Shown piece after piece: positions 44,546 through 55,663 of a DNA stretch of 64,000 nucleotides (within the stretch, counting starts at the first letter, position 1; each line of letters starts with the position of its first letter). Below the pieces are notes generated by a model. The model did no database searches, had not been told where the DNA came from, and saw nothing but the letters and a program-made list of their open reading frames with translations. The position numbers were made by a program, and so were the translations under genes. This stretch comes from Pholis gunnellus (lineage: Eukaryota > Chordata > Actinopteri > Perciformes > Pholidae): assembly GCA_910591455.2 (NCBI GenBank), contig OU342809.1, forward strand, positions 1,767,501 to 1,831,500. Reading direction: 5' to 3'.

Positions 44546-45645
44546 TAACTTTCTCTTTTATTGGAGGAAATGTGAAGCTGAAGCTCCTCTTTCAGAGTTT
44601 TATTAAAAGGAGGAAAATAAGTATAACTGAGAAGAATCCTTCTGATTGGACCACAGCAGCAGATCAATGGGCTTCTCTGAGTCTCCATTTTTAAAAGTAG
44701 TTAAAGTACAATACTTTTTAAATAAACGTCATTTTAAAGGAAAGTCACTGATTTTAGACTGAGCTCAAAAAACTAGAAAACCAAAGAAAAAGCTCATCAG
44801 TGACATTAGACAGAGTACTTTTATCTGTTAGACTCAGATTCATTTGTGCTCATTCATGTAATCTGCTTCAGCATCAGACTGTAGTTATTTATTGAGAGCA
44901 TTTCCTCATATGAACACAGACTGCAGTTTGTGATGAACTCCACTAGACGGCGTCCTCAGATATTTATTCTCTACTAACTAGTAGCACTGGTTCAGTGTTC
45001 ACATCAGCTGCTCTAACTCAACTCAAACCTTAAATATCACATTATTTTACAGAACCAACTATCTCAAATGTGATGGGGTGTTGGAGCTCGTCAGCTCAAG
45101 TCAGTCTGAGAACAGCTGATGGTGTTTTTAATCACATGATTTGGTGTCATTAGAAACACCATCAGCTGCTTTTTCAGCTGTGATATCAAACAAAAACAAA
45201 ATAACTTAATCAGACACATTGTGACTTTATTTATCCTTTTTATTTAAAAAGAGAGAGAAAATCAAATTACTTTTGTCTTATTCATAAACTGTTCTTCAGT
45301 AATTCGTGTCAGTATGCAACACTTCTTATAATCACAAAATATAAAATATGATTTTGGAACATTTAAGGAATGTGCAAATGATTCATATTTCTCTGTACAG
45401 TTTTTAATGATTTAACAGTCTTGAAGGCAGGTTATGCAGTTATTACAATGAATTAGACGACATTAGATAATATCAATCAGTGGCTTCATGTCTGTGTGTT
45501 GGAGCAGAAAAACATTTACAGACAAATAGAAAAAAACATTGATCAGAATGTGAAGAATCAATAATGTTTACACCGTAAATCACCAATAATATAGATTTGT
45601 TACATTAAATGAAAGAGTCTCTCTGTAGAAAATCAAGTATTTGTT
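44546..45645 (-). other. Spacer between orphan exon and T1, including T1 3' UTR
   Basis: Homologous to 53150-54357 upstream of the T2 3' end, so it is part of the duplicated unit. A minus-strand AATAAA (plus-strand TTTATT at 45226-45231) could end the T1 mRNA. No other gene seen. Confidence 0.5.
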
Positions 45646-47286
45646 CTACTCAGTGTGATTGACAGGAGAGATGATCAGAGGAGCAGAGTTTGTACCACTA
45701 TAATTATTACATGGACCAAAGTATGGGTAGAGTTTCTCAGTGAAGCAGCAGCCAGTAAAGGAGTAGATAAGAGCTGCAGCATCAACGTCATAAAAGGAGA
45801 CCAGACCCTCCTCATAATCCACAAACACCCCCACCTTCTGAGGCTGAGACTTCAGAGAGAGAAGAACTGTAGGGTCAGCACAAGCTCTGTACTCATTCGG
45901 ATTCCTCAACCATATCGTCCAGTAACCTTTCTGAGGAGTCAGTGTGATGTTTCCCTTCCTGTTGATCGACTCTCTGGCCACTCCTAAAAACCACTTAGTC
46001 TTCCCTTCAACCTGAACCTCGTAGTAAAATCTTCCTGAAGAGAAACTCTGCTTTGCTAAAACAATAGCACCATCAAATCTCTCTGGATTGTCTGGTAGAT
46101 TCTTCTTTACATCACCATGTTTAACTTGTTTTCCATCATCAGACAGGATGAGCCACGACTGTGCTGTATCAGGATCAAGTGTCACATCCACTGCAGACTG
46201 CTGGACCCTCTTCAGCTCGACCTCAAACAGCTTCTTCATCTGTTCACTGAGCGTCTCCTCCAGCTGATTCAAAGCTCTCCTCACAGTCCCCTCATATGAA
46301 GGTGGACTGACTCTGACTCCTGTCCAGTTCTTGGTGGGTGGAGCAGTGTTCAGGGTCCTGAAGCTCTGGAGGAGGTGGAGGTGGTCTTCAGAGCGTGAGA
46401 GCTGCTCCACCTCAGTGCTTCTCTTCTTCAGCTCAGAGATTTCCTGTTCCAGCTCTTTGATGAAGCCTTCAGCCTGTTTCTCTGTCTTTCTCTGCTTCTC
46501 TTTGATCGTGTCGATGAGCTCGACCTGGCTTCTCTCAACAGACTCCTTCAGAGCAGTGAAGACCTGAACACCATCTGCTATCTCTCTGTCTGCATCTTCC
46601 TCACTGAGCTCCACTGAGTGTTTGATCTCCTGAATCTTCAGTCGTCTCTTCTTGATCATCTGCTGAATTTCAGTCTCAGTCTTCCCCAGCTCGTTCTTCT
46701 TTCCTTCATATTCTTCTTTCAGAGGAACAACATCATGGTTCTTGTGGTCTAAAACAGTGCAGAGCATGCAGACACACATCTGGTCGGTCTTACAGAACAG
46801 CTCCAGCAGTTTATCGTGCTTCGTACACATCCTGTCTTCCAGGTTCTCCACAGGGTCGATCAGCTGATGTTTTTTCAGACCTGACGTTGTCAGATGAGGC
46901 TCCAGGTGAGTCTCACAGTAGGAGACCAGACACACCAGGCAGGACTTCAGGGCCTTCAGTTTGGTTCCAGTGCAGACGTCACAGGGAACTTCTCCTGGTT
47001 TGGCAGCTTGTTGCTCTGAGCTGCTGCTGCTGGCTTCCTGTTGAGCTGACTGTCTGAACTGAGCAGCCATCTCAGAGATCAAAGTATTGACCCGCAGCTC
47101 AGGTCTGGTGTTAAAAACCTCTTTACAGTTTGGACACTGAGACTGGACATTAACGTTCCAGTGTTGAGTGATGCAGGTTTTACAGAAGTTGTGTCCACAT
47201 GGTGTGAAGACTGGATCAGTGAACACATCCAGACAGATGGAGCACAGAAACTGATCTTCAGTCAGCAGACAGCTGGCAGCAGACAT
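45646..47286 (-). CDS. TRIM E3 ligase T1: RING, two B-boxes, coiled coil, PRY/SPRY
   Basis: 546 residues from the Met-Ser-Ala-Ala-Ser start at 47286. The longer frame (to 47334) is rejected because a splice acceptor (TTGTTGTCCTCAG) lies between, at 47296-47308, and T2 and T4 share the MSAAS start. RING C3HC4 is at C15, C18, C30, H32, C35, C38, C51 and C54. A B-box1-like module spans C102-H131 and B-box2 has C154, H157, C165, D168, C173, C176, H181 and H184. The coiled coil is about 195-340, with PRY/SPRY to the end (Leu-Asp-Pro-Asp-Thr-Ala; Asn-Pro-Glu-Arg-Phe-Asp; Gly-Val-Phe-Val-Asp-Tyr). This is the fish TRIM class with two B-boxes (finTRIM/TRIM25-like build). Members are E3 ligases, often virus- or interferon-induced; the target is unknown. 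It is the most complete copy in the array. Confidence 0.92.
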   Translation of the reverse strand: MSAASCLLTEDQFLCSICLDVFTDPVFTPCGHNFCKTCITQHWNVNVQSQCPNCKEVFNTRPELRVNTLISEMAAQFRQSAQQEASSSSSEQQAAKPGEVPCDVCTGTKLKALKSCLVCLVSYCETHLEPHLTTSGLKKHQLIDPVENLEDRMCTKHDKLLELFCKTDQMCVCMLCTVLDHKNHDVVPLKEEYEGKKNELGKTETEIQQMIKKRRLKIQEIKHSVELSEEDADREIADGVQVFTALKESVERSQVELIDTIKEKQRKTEKQAEGFIKELEQEISELKKRSTEVEQLSRSEDHLHLLQSFRTLNTAPPTKNWTGVRVSPPSYEGTVRRALNQLEETLSEQMKKLFEVELKRVQQSAVDVTLDPDTAQSWLILSDDGKQVKHGDVKKNLPDNPERFDGAIVLAKQSFSSGRFYYEVQVEGKTKWFLGVARESINRKGNITLTPQKGYWTIWLRNPNEYRACADPTVLLSLKSQPQKVGVFVDYEEGLVSFYDVDAAALIYSFTGCCFTEKLYPYFGPCNNYSGTNSAPLIISPVNHTE

Positions 47287-47295
47287 ATCTACACT

Positions 47296-47986
47296 CTGAG
47301 GACAACAAGGGTGACAAACAGAACCTTTATTCATTTAATAACAGTAAATCTATTATCACAGTAAAAGTCCTGCATTCAAATGAAGTGAAGAGTGAAAGAG
47401 AGTCTTCATCAGCACAATGTACTTAAATGAACTTAACGTCAGTTCAAGGTGGAGGTTTAAATTCTAATCAGATGTTGGATAGTTTAATGAATATTAATGC
47501 ATCATAGTTTAATTGTTATATTTTTTTAGTCAAATCTGAATCTTCAATGTAACAGTAACATTTCCAGGTAAACGTCGTACTACAACTCATCCGTCTGAAG
47601 TAGAAGTACACAGTAAGTAGTAAACGGTTGAGTTGCATATTTTCTAAATGTTCACACCTGGTCTGAGCACCTGTCTGGGATGATGTCATGACAACAGGAA
47701 GGTTGGAAGAGATGACATCACTAGAGTCACTAACATCATGCATTCATGTCTGTCTCTTTTATGACTGTAGCATTTGACTCTTAGCTGCTTGTTAGTTATT
47801 CTAATAATAGAATAAACTAAATACATAAATAAAACAATGATAAACCGATCTGATGTCTTCAGCATTGCAGTGAAAACATCCCAACACATCTGGTTCATGT
47901 TTATATCATTTAAATAAGAAAAATATTTAAAAAACCCCCAAAACACAAAGTGATCCCTCCATTACTGTCACATCACACATTAAATA

Positions 47987-48038
<52 letters not shown>

Positions 48039-49134
48039 CTGGTGCTTATATTGTTATTAGAGTAAAATATTTGTCAAAGTAGGTTAAACATTTTTAAATC
48101 AAATGTGATATTCAACTCAACACAAAGCTAGTATTTGTCTTCATCACTTGTTGTATTGAAGTGTCTGAGGGAGACCTTTAGCGTCAGAGAGTCAGCGAGG
48201 ACAGAGAGGATGAAGAGGAGGTGCAGAGAGATGATGATGATGATGAAGATGATGATGATGAGAGAACCAGACACATTACATTTACAGAAGAAAAGATGGA
48301 AGCTACTGCTTGGGGGGGGGGGGTCTCATTTATAAACCTTGAAAGAAGCATTCATCAAGTTTTGATGAATAAAAACAAAGTTAACCGGAGGATGTGAGCC
48401 TCTGACCCAAGGTGGTGGATTGAAGTCAGATTGTAGGAATTAAATGTGATATGATGACGCCTCTCACACATTTAATGTCACTTCATATCACATGTTACTT
48501 TGCACGTTTAAATCCTCTTTATCATAAACTCTCAAAGCAGCAGTATTATTAGTGCTGATGAGTCACAACTACTACAATGCTTGGTATTCAGTTTGTGGTT
48601 GAATGAAGATGAGGCTGATCAGGTTTTACAAGTCTGATTGTTTTATTTTGGCCGTGCGTCATTTCCAGCTTTTGTGCACACACACACTTTAAGTATGGAT
48701 CCTACGCACTTTATAAATGAGACATATTATTACACTATATGTATCGTTTCTCTCCACAACCCCCACGGTCACCACGTGGACCTCAGCTAAACATTTGTCC
48801 AGTGGAACTTCCTGTCCGAGTAGTTCTGAGGTTTTATGTTCCATCAGATATTATCAGCTGAACTGAGTCACAAAGACAGACAGCAGGAACTACAGAAACA
48901 GTCACATTGGATATTTACCAGAATGTGTAACAGCTTGTTGTAATACGTCACATTTCTTTCTTTACAGGTAATTGAAGTCAAGAGATAAAATCAGATAGTG
49001 TACATTTAAGCTCCACTAGTTAGCTTTTAGCAGGCCTAGTTTATCTGATGCTACTTATGTTTCTTGGCTACAGTATTGGTTTCTCTCTTGAACTACATTT
49101 TGACTGCATTTAGTCTGTAGAACAGTTTACTCAC
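47296..49134 (-). other. T1 first intron
   Basis: Runs from donor ACTCTG|GTGAGT (49134-49129) to acceptor CCTCAG|AG (47296). Contains a (TAA)n microsatellite at 47986-48034, (GAT)n at about 48230-48262 and a G10 run at about 48313. Parts match the region upstream of T4 (61200-61610). Confidence 0.7.
47986..48034. repeat. (TAA)n microsatellite
   Basis: About 16 TAA units in the T1 first intron. Confidence 0.9.
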
Positions 49135-49225
49135 CAGAGTTAGTCAGAGACGCTGCTGGATTCAGTTGAATGTTTCTTCAGAGAGAAACAGAGAGACTTG
49201 TCTCGACTGCAGCTCTGCTGTCGCT
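49135..49225 (-). other. T1 5' non-coding first exon
   Basis: Minus-strand sequence with the donor CTG|GTGAGTAAAC, shared with 44463, 53061 and 57336. It spliced to the T1 coding exon by inference. The upstream edge is approximate. Confidence 0.65.
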
Positions 49226-49340
49226 CAGACTAACTTTACTTTAATTTCAGGAAATGTGAAGTTGCATCTCTCCTCTTTCAGAGTTGCTCCTCCTCTCAGT
49301 GAAGCTCTGTGATTGACGTCTTATGACGTCTGTGGAAACA
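49226..49340 (-). promoter_or_regulatory. T1 promoter: decayed ISRE and paired CRE-like sites
   Basis: On the minus strand, the position that carries a perfect GAAAGTGAAAG in T2 reads AATTAAAGTAAAG here, so the interferon element is degraded. Two TGACGTC sites (49314-49320 and 49324-49330) lie 10 bases apart, upstream of the exon. They are absent from the matching T2 sequence. Confidence 0.4.
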
Positions 49341-50154
49341 CCTTGACATTCAAACAAGATGAGTTTACATTTTTCTTTATTATTATCTTGTCCTCTTTTT
49401 TGTGTTTGTTTTATGTGTTTTAACTGTTTGTGTGGTTGTGTTTGAATAAAGTTTTAATAAGATAATAATATATTTTCCTAAAACTAACTCGGTAGTTTTG
49501 TTGCTTAAACCTAAGTGAGTTGTTTCCTGTGAAGACAGAAGTTTATTTTGAAAAGACTGCGTGTGTATTGGAACCAGTGTATTGGTTTATTTTATGTCCT
49601 TTAGTAACACCTAGGGTACATCACAAGTCAAGTTTATCTCCTCGTCCTCGCTTGAACCGCAAGTTGTTCTGCTCCTCCATATTGACGACAGTCCCAAAGC
49701 TCTTATTTTTGCTCTGAGGAGCCACGAGCGAGGATGCACGAGAGCAGCCTTCCAGGAAGTGTTGTAACGGCATCATAAAGCAGCACATAATATAAATATT
49801 CAAGTAAAGTACAAGTACCTGACAATAAGTACTTAAGTACAGTACTTGAGTTAATGTACTTAGTTACTCTCCATCACTTTTAAGAGCTTGTTTGAGTGTT
49901 AAATGTGTGAGGAGGACGTGTTTCCCCGCTTGTCCTGCAGGGGGCGACAGAGAGACGTCTGCTCCTCATCTACACCAACGAGCTGAAGACGAAGAAGAAC
50001 ATTTGCACGTTCGGGAGTCAATGGAGCAGACAGTGGTGTCGTGAGCTCGATAGGAAGGTCTGCTGTTGTCTCTCTGTAGAGACACTATTCAGAGAGAGTT
50101 TAACAGTTAGTACTGAACCTCGTGAAGGCGGTGAAACGTCCTGTGTTTGACGAC
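49341..50154. other. Intergenic region between T1 first exon and faap24
   Basis: Contains a fish dispersed-repeat tail (AAGTACAGTACTTGAG... at about 49800-49880). The final 250 bases are GC-richer and serve as the faap24 leader or promoter. It is head-to-head with T1, so T1 and faap24 transcripts diverge from this about 0.9-kb gap. Confidence 0.45.
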
Positions 50155-52028
50155 ATGGAGACCAAAGCGGTGCTGAATGCGGTTCCTCCATACGGACATG
50201 TTATTACCAGCGAGAAGTGGAGAAACTCGCCCCTCATTCAAGGCTTAAAGGGTTTTTATTTATTCATTCATTTGATAAAAACAGTCCAAATACCAACTGT
50301 TAACACGTCACGTGAGCTAAAGTTATCTTTTTTTTACATGGAGACAACAAACTTGTTCCAAACGTTGCTCACATCCGGGTTACTGACTGTTTACACATGT
50401 TGTTGTAGGCCAACCCCGGAAGTTAGAGTCGCACTGGTTCCCGCCACAAACAGCCAATGGGATTCTTTCATTGGATTTCAGATCATTGCAGGAAACACTT
50501 CACTCAGCAGAGATCAGAAGGAAGTGAGCGGGCTCACTGCTTTGCTGCTCCAGCATCACATCTGGAAACAATCATGTTTAATTCATTTCTACCAGCCTGA
50601 CGAGGCGTTTGAGCTGCAAGCAGAAGATCTTATTGTTGAGTTCACAATGAACCTTTAGCTTTGATGTAGCACCTCCTCTATTTCTGCTTCACATTATTTA
50701 ATGTGTGCTTTATGTGGCCTCTAGTACGTGATGTTATTAAAGAAAAGTTTATTAGTCTGTCTCATGCAAAATGCAGCTCGTCTTCTCCTCTGCAGTAAGA
50801 TTAGTAACTCTCAGTCTCACAGTGAATCACTTGAAGTCACTAACAGGCGTTTGCTTGCTGCAGGTGGCGGCGTGAGGATCCTCTTTGAGGATGAGCTCGC
50901 TGTGGCAGATTTCCAGCTGCCCAACAAGAGCCGCATCCTGTACGTGTCCGAGTGCGACGTCATAGCGGGAAACGGCTACAAGAGGAAACTGGTTCGCTAC
51001 AGAAATGTGAGTTTGATGGAGGAGACGAAGCCGTTTGTTTCTGGTTCTGCCTGATATGAACTGTGCCCCCCGCTCACCACCACCACCTCCACCTGTTCTT
51101 ACAGAGCAGCAGCAGCAGCTTCCAGGAGCTGGTGCTGCTGGAGAACACCAGACTCAGTGAGCAGTACTTCGCTGCTGTGCAGAAGTTTGTGGTGTTGGAC
51201 CTCGGCCTGACTCTGCTGCCGGTCGGCGGGCAGACCGAGGCCTCGCAGCTCATCACTCAGATCGTGAGTACTGAAGACGAACACCAGTTTGATTTGTTGC
51301 TCATGTTAAACGTGGCGATTAAACTCACTTTCAGGCTCACTTAGAAAACGTCCCGTTCTCCGTGTTTCAGTCAGTGTTCCTCTTTGCTGAAACATTTCTT
51401 GGTGTTTGACACACGGCCTCACTGTTTCCAAGTGTTTCCTCCTCCGACGTTGATCCAGTAATAAGGAGCAAAGCTTTGTTCAGACCCATGTGAGGACCGA
51501 TGTGAGGAGTCGACAATGACGACCCGCTCATGTGTTTGTTTTACTGTAAGAGAGTCAAACACAGATCCTTGGTGTAGAAAGACTTGAAGCACCACACCAG
51601 GAGAGGTCCAGGTGGAGAAGATGTACTAATGCTTAATGATTGATGGGGTCTAGATCCGGGTCCAGATAGGAAGGCGTCTGCGTCGGGACCCTGACCGCGG
51701 TCCTCCTATCAGGGACCTCTTTTCTACACTTTGTGGTCTAATGCTGATTCTCCAAACCTTCTCCGACGGTCTCCAGGTCCATGGGGAGGGCAGAGAGAAC
51801 CCCTTCAGGAGGAGGACTTCGTCCCGGCTGTTGGACCCGCTGGTCCTGGCTCTGGTGCAGCATGTCCCCGGGGTGGGCAGGGTCAAAGCTCTGGCCCTGC
51901 TGGAGCAGTTCACCAGCATCCAGCAGCTCTGCAACGCCGCCCCCGCCGAGCTGGAGCCCGTCGTGGGTCAGGCTGCAGCTCAGCAGATCCACAGCTTCTT
52001 CCACAAACCCACTGCTGCTGGAACCTGA
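50155..52028 (+). CDS. faap24: Fanconi anaemia core complex-associated protein 24, four exons
   Basis: Partner of FANCM that helps bring the Fanconi anaemia core complex to branched or single-stranded DNA at stalled forks. Exons: 50155-50251, 50864-51006, 51105-51263, 51777-52028. These total 651 nt, or 216 residues, close to the human length. Residues 33-133 form the XPF/ERCC4-like nuclease-fold domain without catalytic residues (Asp-Phe-Gln-Leu-Pro-Asn; Ile-Leu-Tyr-Val-Ser-Glu). Residues 151-212 form a tandem helix-hairpin-helix, with hairpins at Val-Pro-Gly-Val-Gly (163-167) and Val-Val-Gly-Gln (195-198). The exon 1 donor is uncertain: AAGG|GTTTTT at 50252 gives family-like length, while CAC|GTGAGC at 50312 is stronger and adds 20 in-frame residues. 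All other junctions are canonical. Confidence 0.92.
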
Positions 52029-52880
52029 AGGTTCAACTCTGGCTCTGTATTTAACCAGGGAGCTTTGGATGAAGTGATGCAGACACACTTTGGCTCACAT
52101 GGACACTAAAACTAATCTAACTTTGCATTGTTTCTGCAAGTGTTCAAACATCAAGAAGACAAATGTGTCTGTCTCTGCTGGAATGCCTTAGACCGTATAA
52201 AACATGGACGTGGTCTCCGTGACGTCACCCAGAGGTTTCTTAAGAACCGTGGTGAAGCTCAAAGTGGGCGGAGCCGGTCGTCGCCATCTTGGCGGTGACG
52301 TAACAGCCTAACTCTAAAAGTGGGAGGAGCTGAGGCGGCCTGGTGACGCAGCAGAGCAGACAGCTAGCGACCACTCTGTTTATAAGAAGTGGAGGAAGTT
52401 GTCGTGACGTCACCTTTTTGTTTTTACAGTTTTTAAGCCTCGAGTTTGGCGTTTTGGCAGCCGCCATCTTGTTTTTTTCTTGCAAACAGAAGTGACCATA
52501 TTTGGACTGAGGAGGAGTGACGTAGAGTTGTCATGAAATGAAGGAGGATGTTAGCTACAGAAACTGTAAACACGTTTATTTCTGCTGTAAAGTTGTTCAT
52601 TTTAACATAGAGGTCTATGGGGACTGACTTGCTTTTTGGAGCCTCGAGTGGCCGTTTGAGGAACTGCAGTTTCTGTAACTTCCTCTTTGGCTTCACAGTT
52701 GCAGGTTGCCGCTTGGGGTAGCAACATTTCAAAGATATTTCAGTCTGGAGCAACATTGCCGTCCACAGAGCAATGCTGCTAACATTACCTGAAGTAGAGT
52801 CTGTAGAGATATCTGTTTGTTTTGTTTTGCACTTTATTATCCACAATAAATAAATATCAGTGATTTGTAGCATCAGTTGT
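52029..52880 (+). other. faap24: faap24 3' UTR with fish repeat
   Basis: AATAAA at 52845-52850 is the likely poly(A) signal. Most of the UTR (about 52185-52760) looks like a dispersed fish repeat carrying GGCGGAGCC, CCGCCATCTTG and AGGTCTATGGGGACTGACTTG blocks. The antisense 146-codon frame there is not considered real. Confidence 0.55.
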
Positions 52881-53060
52881 CTCTTTTTGAGGTTGACCGT
52901 GTTTATGTTCCTGCTTTAGTTTAAGTTTTAAACCCACAAGATGAATTTCTTATTATTTGGTTTTATTTCCTCTCGTGTTCTTAATCTAAATTAATTTAAA
53001 ACTTAAGAGTTTGTGAATATAAATGTAGTCAACTTCCACCCTGTAGAACAGTTTACTCAC

Positions 53061-53150
53061 CAGAGTTAGTCAGAGACTCTGCTGGATTCAGTTGAATGTT
53101 TCTTTAGAGAGAAACAGAGAGACTTGTCTCGACTGCAGCTCTGCTGTCGC
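53061..53150 (-). pseudogene. Second orphan TRIM 5' non-coding exon
   Basis: Same minus-strand first exon and donor (CTG|GTGAGTAAAC) as T1 and T2. The gene expected to its left is replaced by faap24; no TRIM coding exon lies between 47286 and here. Its interferon-element position is degraded (AATCAAAGTAAAG). Confidence 0.75.
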
Positions 53151-54357
53151 TCAGACTAACTTTACTTTGATTTGAGGAAATGTGAAGTTGAAGCTCCTCT
53201 TTCAGAGTTGCTCCTCCTCTCAGTGACGCTCTGGAAGTGAGGTTTTATTGCCTCATTGTGAAAATGTATTAGGAGGAGGAAGATACGTTTTTGACTTAGA
53301 AGAAGAATCCTTCTGATTGGACCACAGCAGCAGATCAATGGGCTTCTCTGAGTCTCCCTTTTTAAAAGTAGTTAAAAGTACAATACTTTTTAAATAAACG
53401 TCATTTTAAAGGAAAGTCACTGATTTTAGACTGAGCTAAAAAAACTAGAAAACAAAAGAAAAAGCTCATCCGTGACATTAGACAGAGTACTTTTATCTGT
53501 TAGACTCAGATTCATTTGTGCTCATTCATGTAATCTGCTTCAGCATCAGACTGTAGTTATTTATTGAGAGCATTTCCTCATATGAACACAGACTGCAGTT
53601 TGTGATGAACTCCACTAGACGGCGTCCTCAGATATTTATTCTCTACTAACTAGTAGCACTGGTTCAGTGTTCACATCAGCTGCTCTAACTCAACTCAAAC
53701 CTTAAATATCACATTATTTTACAGAACCAACTATCTCACATGTGATGGGGTGTTGGAGCTCGTCAGAACAAGACAATAACCAAAACATGATTTTGGAACA
53801 TTGAACAAACATATTTGTATATATTTCTCTGTACAGTTTTTTTATGATTTCTTCTTCTTGATGGCAGGTAATGCAGTTATTAGAATACATGAGACTACAT
53901 TAGTTAATATTAATCAGTACAGTAAAATTGGTGTGTTTAAGTTGCGAGTAGCAGTGACACAAATAAAAATATTTACAGAAAAAAATAAAATGTAAAATAT
54001 AAACAATGTATACACTGTACCAATCACCAATATACATTTATGATTGTGAATTTCTCTGTAACCCACCCAGATATTTAAGGAATGTTTAAATGCTTCTTAT
54101 TCCTGAGTACATTGTTTTTGATGATTCAACAGTCTTGAAGGCAGGTTATGCAGTTATTAGAATGAATTAGACTACATTAGATAATATCAATCAGTGGCTT
54201 AATGTCTGTGTGTTGGAGTAGAAAAACATTAGACAAATATAAAAAACCCATTGTTAAGAATGTGAAGAATCAACAATGTTTACACCGTAAATCACCAATA
54301 ATATAGATTTGTTACATTAAATGAAAGAGTCTCTCTGTAGAAAATCAAGTGTTTGTT
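53151..54357 (-). other. Spacer and T2 3' flank
   Basis: Closely related to 44546-45645 by eye (shared GACCACAGCAGCAGATCAAT block and onward), with an extra AT-rich stretch at about 53770-54060. No gene seen. Confidence 0.55.
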
Positions 54358-55653
54358 CTACTCAGTGTGATTGACAGGAGAGATGATCAGAGCAGCAGAG
54401 TTTTTACCACCATCATTAGGACCAGGACTAAAGAATGGATAGAGTTTCTCAGTGAAGCAGCAGCCAGTAAAGGAGTAGATAAGAGCTGCAGCATCAACGT
54501 CATAAAAGGAGACCAGACCCTCCTCATAATCCACAAACACCCCCACCTTCTGAGGCTGAGACTTCAGGGAGAGACGGACTTGAGGGTCAGCACAAGCTCT
54601 GTACTCATTCGGATTCCTCAACCATATCGTCCAGTAACCATTCTGAGGAGTCAGAGGGATGAATCCCTTCCTGTTGATCGACTCTCTGGCCACTCCTAAA
54701 AACCACTTAGTCTTCCCTTTAACCTGAACCTCGTAGTAAAATCTTCCTGAAGAGAAACTCTGCTTTCCTAAAACAATAGTACAATAATCAAATCTCTCTG
54801 GATTGTCTGGTAGATTCTTCGTTACATCACCACATTTAACTTGTTTTCCATCATCAGACAGGATGAGGTTGGGATGTGCTGTATCAGGATCAAGTGTCAC
54901 ATCCACTGCAGACTGCTGGACCCTCTTCAGCTCGACCTCAAACAGCTTCTTCATCTGTTTACTGAGCGTCTCCTCCAGCTGATTCAAAGCTCTCACCACA
55001 GTCCCCTCATATGAAGGTGGACTGACTCTGACTCCTGTCCAGTCCTTGGTGGGTGGAGCAGTGTTCAGGGTCCTGAAGCTCTGGAGGAGGTGGAGGTGGT
55101 CTTCAGAGCGTGAGAGCTGCTCCACCTCAGTGCTTCTCTTCTTCAGCTCAGAGATTTCCTGTTCCAGCTCTTTGATGAAGCCTTCAGCCTGTTTCTCTGT
55201 CTTTCTCTGCTTCTCTTTGATCGTGTCGATGAGCTCGTTCATTCTTCTCTCAACAGACTTCATCAGATCGGTGAAGACCTGAACACCATCTGCTATCTCT
55301 CTGTTTGCATCTTCCTCACTGAGCTCCACTGAGTGTTTGATCTCCTGAATCTTCAGTTGTCTCTTCTGGATCACCTGCTGAATTTCAGCCCCAGTCTTGG
55401 CTTTCTGTTGAGCTGGCTGACTGAACTGAGCAACCGCCCCAGAGATTAAAGTGTTGACATGCAGCTCAGGTCTGGTGATAAAAACCTTGTTACAGTTTGG
55501 ACACTGAGACTGGACATTAACGTTCCAGTGTTGAGTGATGCAGGTTTTACAGAAGTTGTGTCCACATGGTGTGGTGACTGGATCAGTGAACACATCCAGA
55601 CAGATGGAGCACAGAAACTGATCTTCAGTCAGCAGACAGCTGGCAGCAGACAT
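54358..55653 (-). CDS. TRIM E3 ligase T2: RING, coiled coil, PRY/SPRY, no B-boxes
   Basis: 431 residues from the MSAAS start at 55653. It shares the acceptor CCTCAG|AG, 10 bases before the ATG, with T1 and T4. RING C3HC4 is intact (C15, C18, C30, H32, C35, C38, C51, C54). The region that holds both B-boxes in T1 (residues about 85-201) is missing in frame, so the RING linker (Ala-Gln-Gln-Lys) joins directly to the coiled coil. PRY/SPRY is complete. Loss of B-boxes is expected to alter oligomerisation and may make it a regulator of full-length TRIMs, but that is inference. It is the only array member whose promoter keeps a perfect interferon-type element. Confidence 0.9.
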   Translation of the reverse strand: MSAASCLLTEDQFLCSICLDVFTDPVTTPCGHNFCKTCITQHWNVNVQSQCPNCNKVFITRPELHVNTLISGAVAQFSQPAQQKAKTGAEIQQVIQKRQLKIQEIKHSVELSEEDANREIADGVQVFTDLMKSVERRMNELIDTIKEKQRKTEKQAEGFIKELEQEISELKKRSTEVEQLSRSEDHLHLLQSFRTLNTAPPTKDWTGVRVSPPSYEGTVVRALNQLEETLSKQMKKLFEVELKRVQQSAVDVTLDPDTAHPNLILSDDGKQVKCGDVTKNLPDNPERFDYCTIVLGKQSFSSGRFYYEVQVKGKTKWFLGVARESINRKGFIPLTPQNGYWTIWLRNPNEYRACADPQVRLSLKSQPQKVGVFVDYEEGLVSFYDVDAAALIYSFTGCCFTEKLYPFFSPGPNDGGKNSAALIISPVNHTE

Positions 55654-55663
55654 ATCTACACTC

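Noticed and set aside
47287..47334. Longer N-terminus for T1 (start at 47334)
   Set aside because: The extra codons are intron sequence upstream of a conserved splice acceptor; T2 and T4 share only the MSAAS start.
50122..50658. 178-codon open frame as a stand-alone gene
   Set aside because: Its start is faap24 exon 1 and the rest is intron read-through. The family continues in frame only through the exon at 50864.
52433..52873. 146-codon minus-strand frame over the faap24 3' UTR
   Set aside because: It lies in a dispersed repeat and has no known domain.
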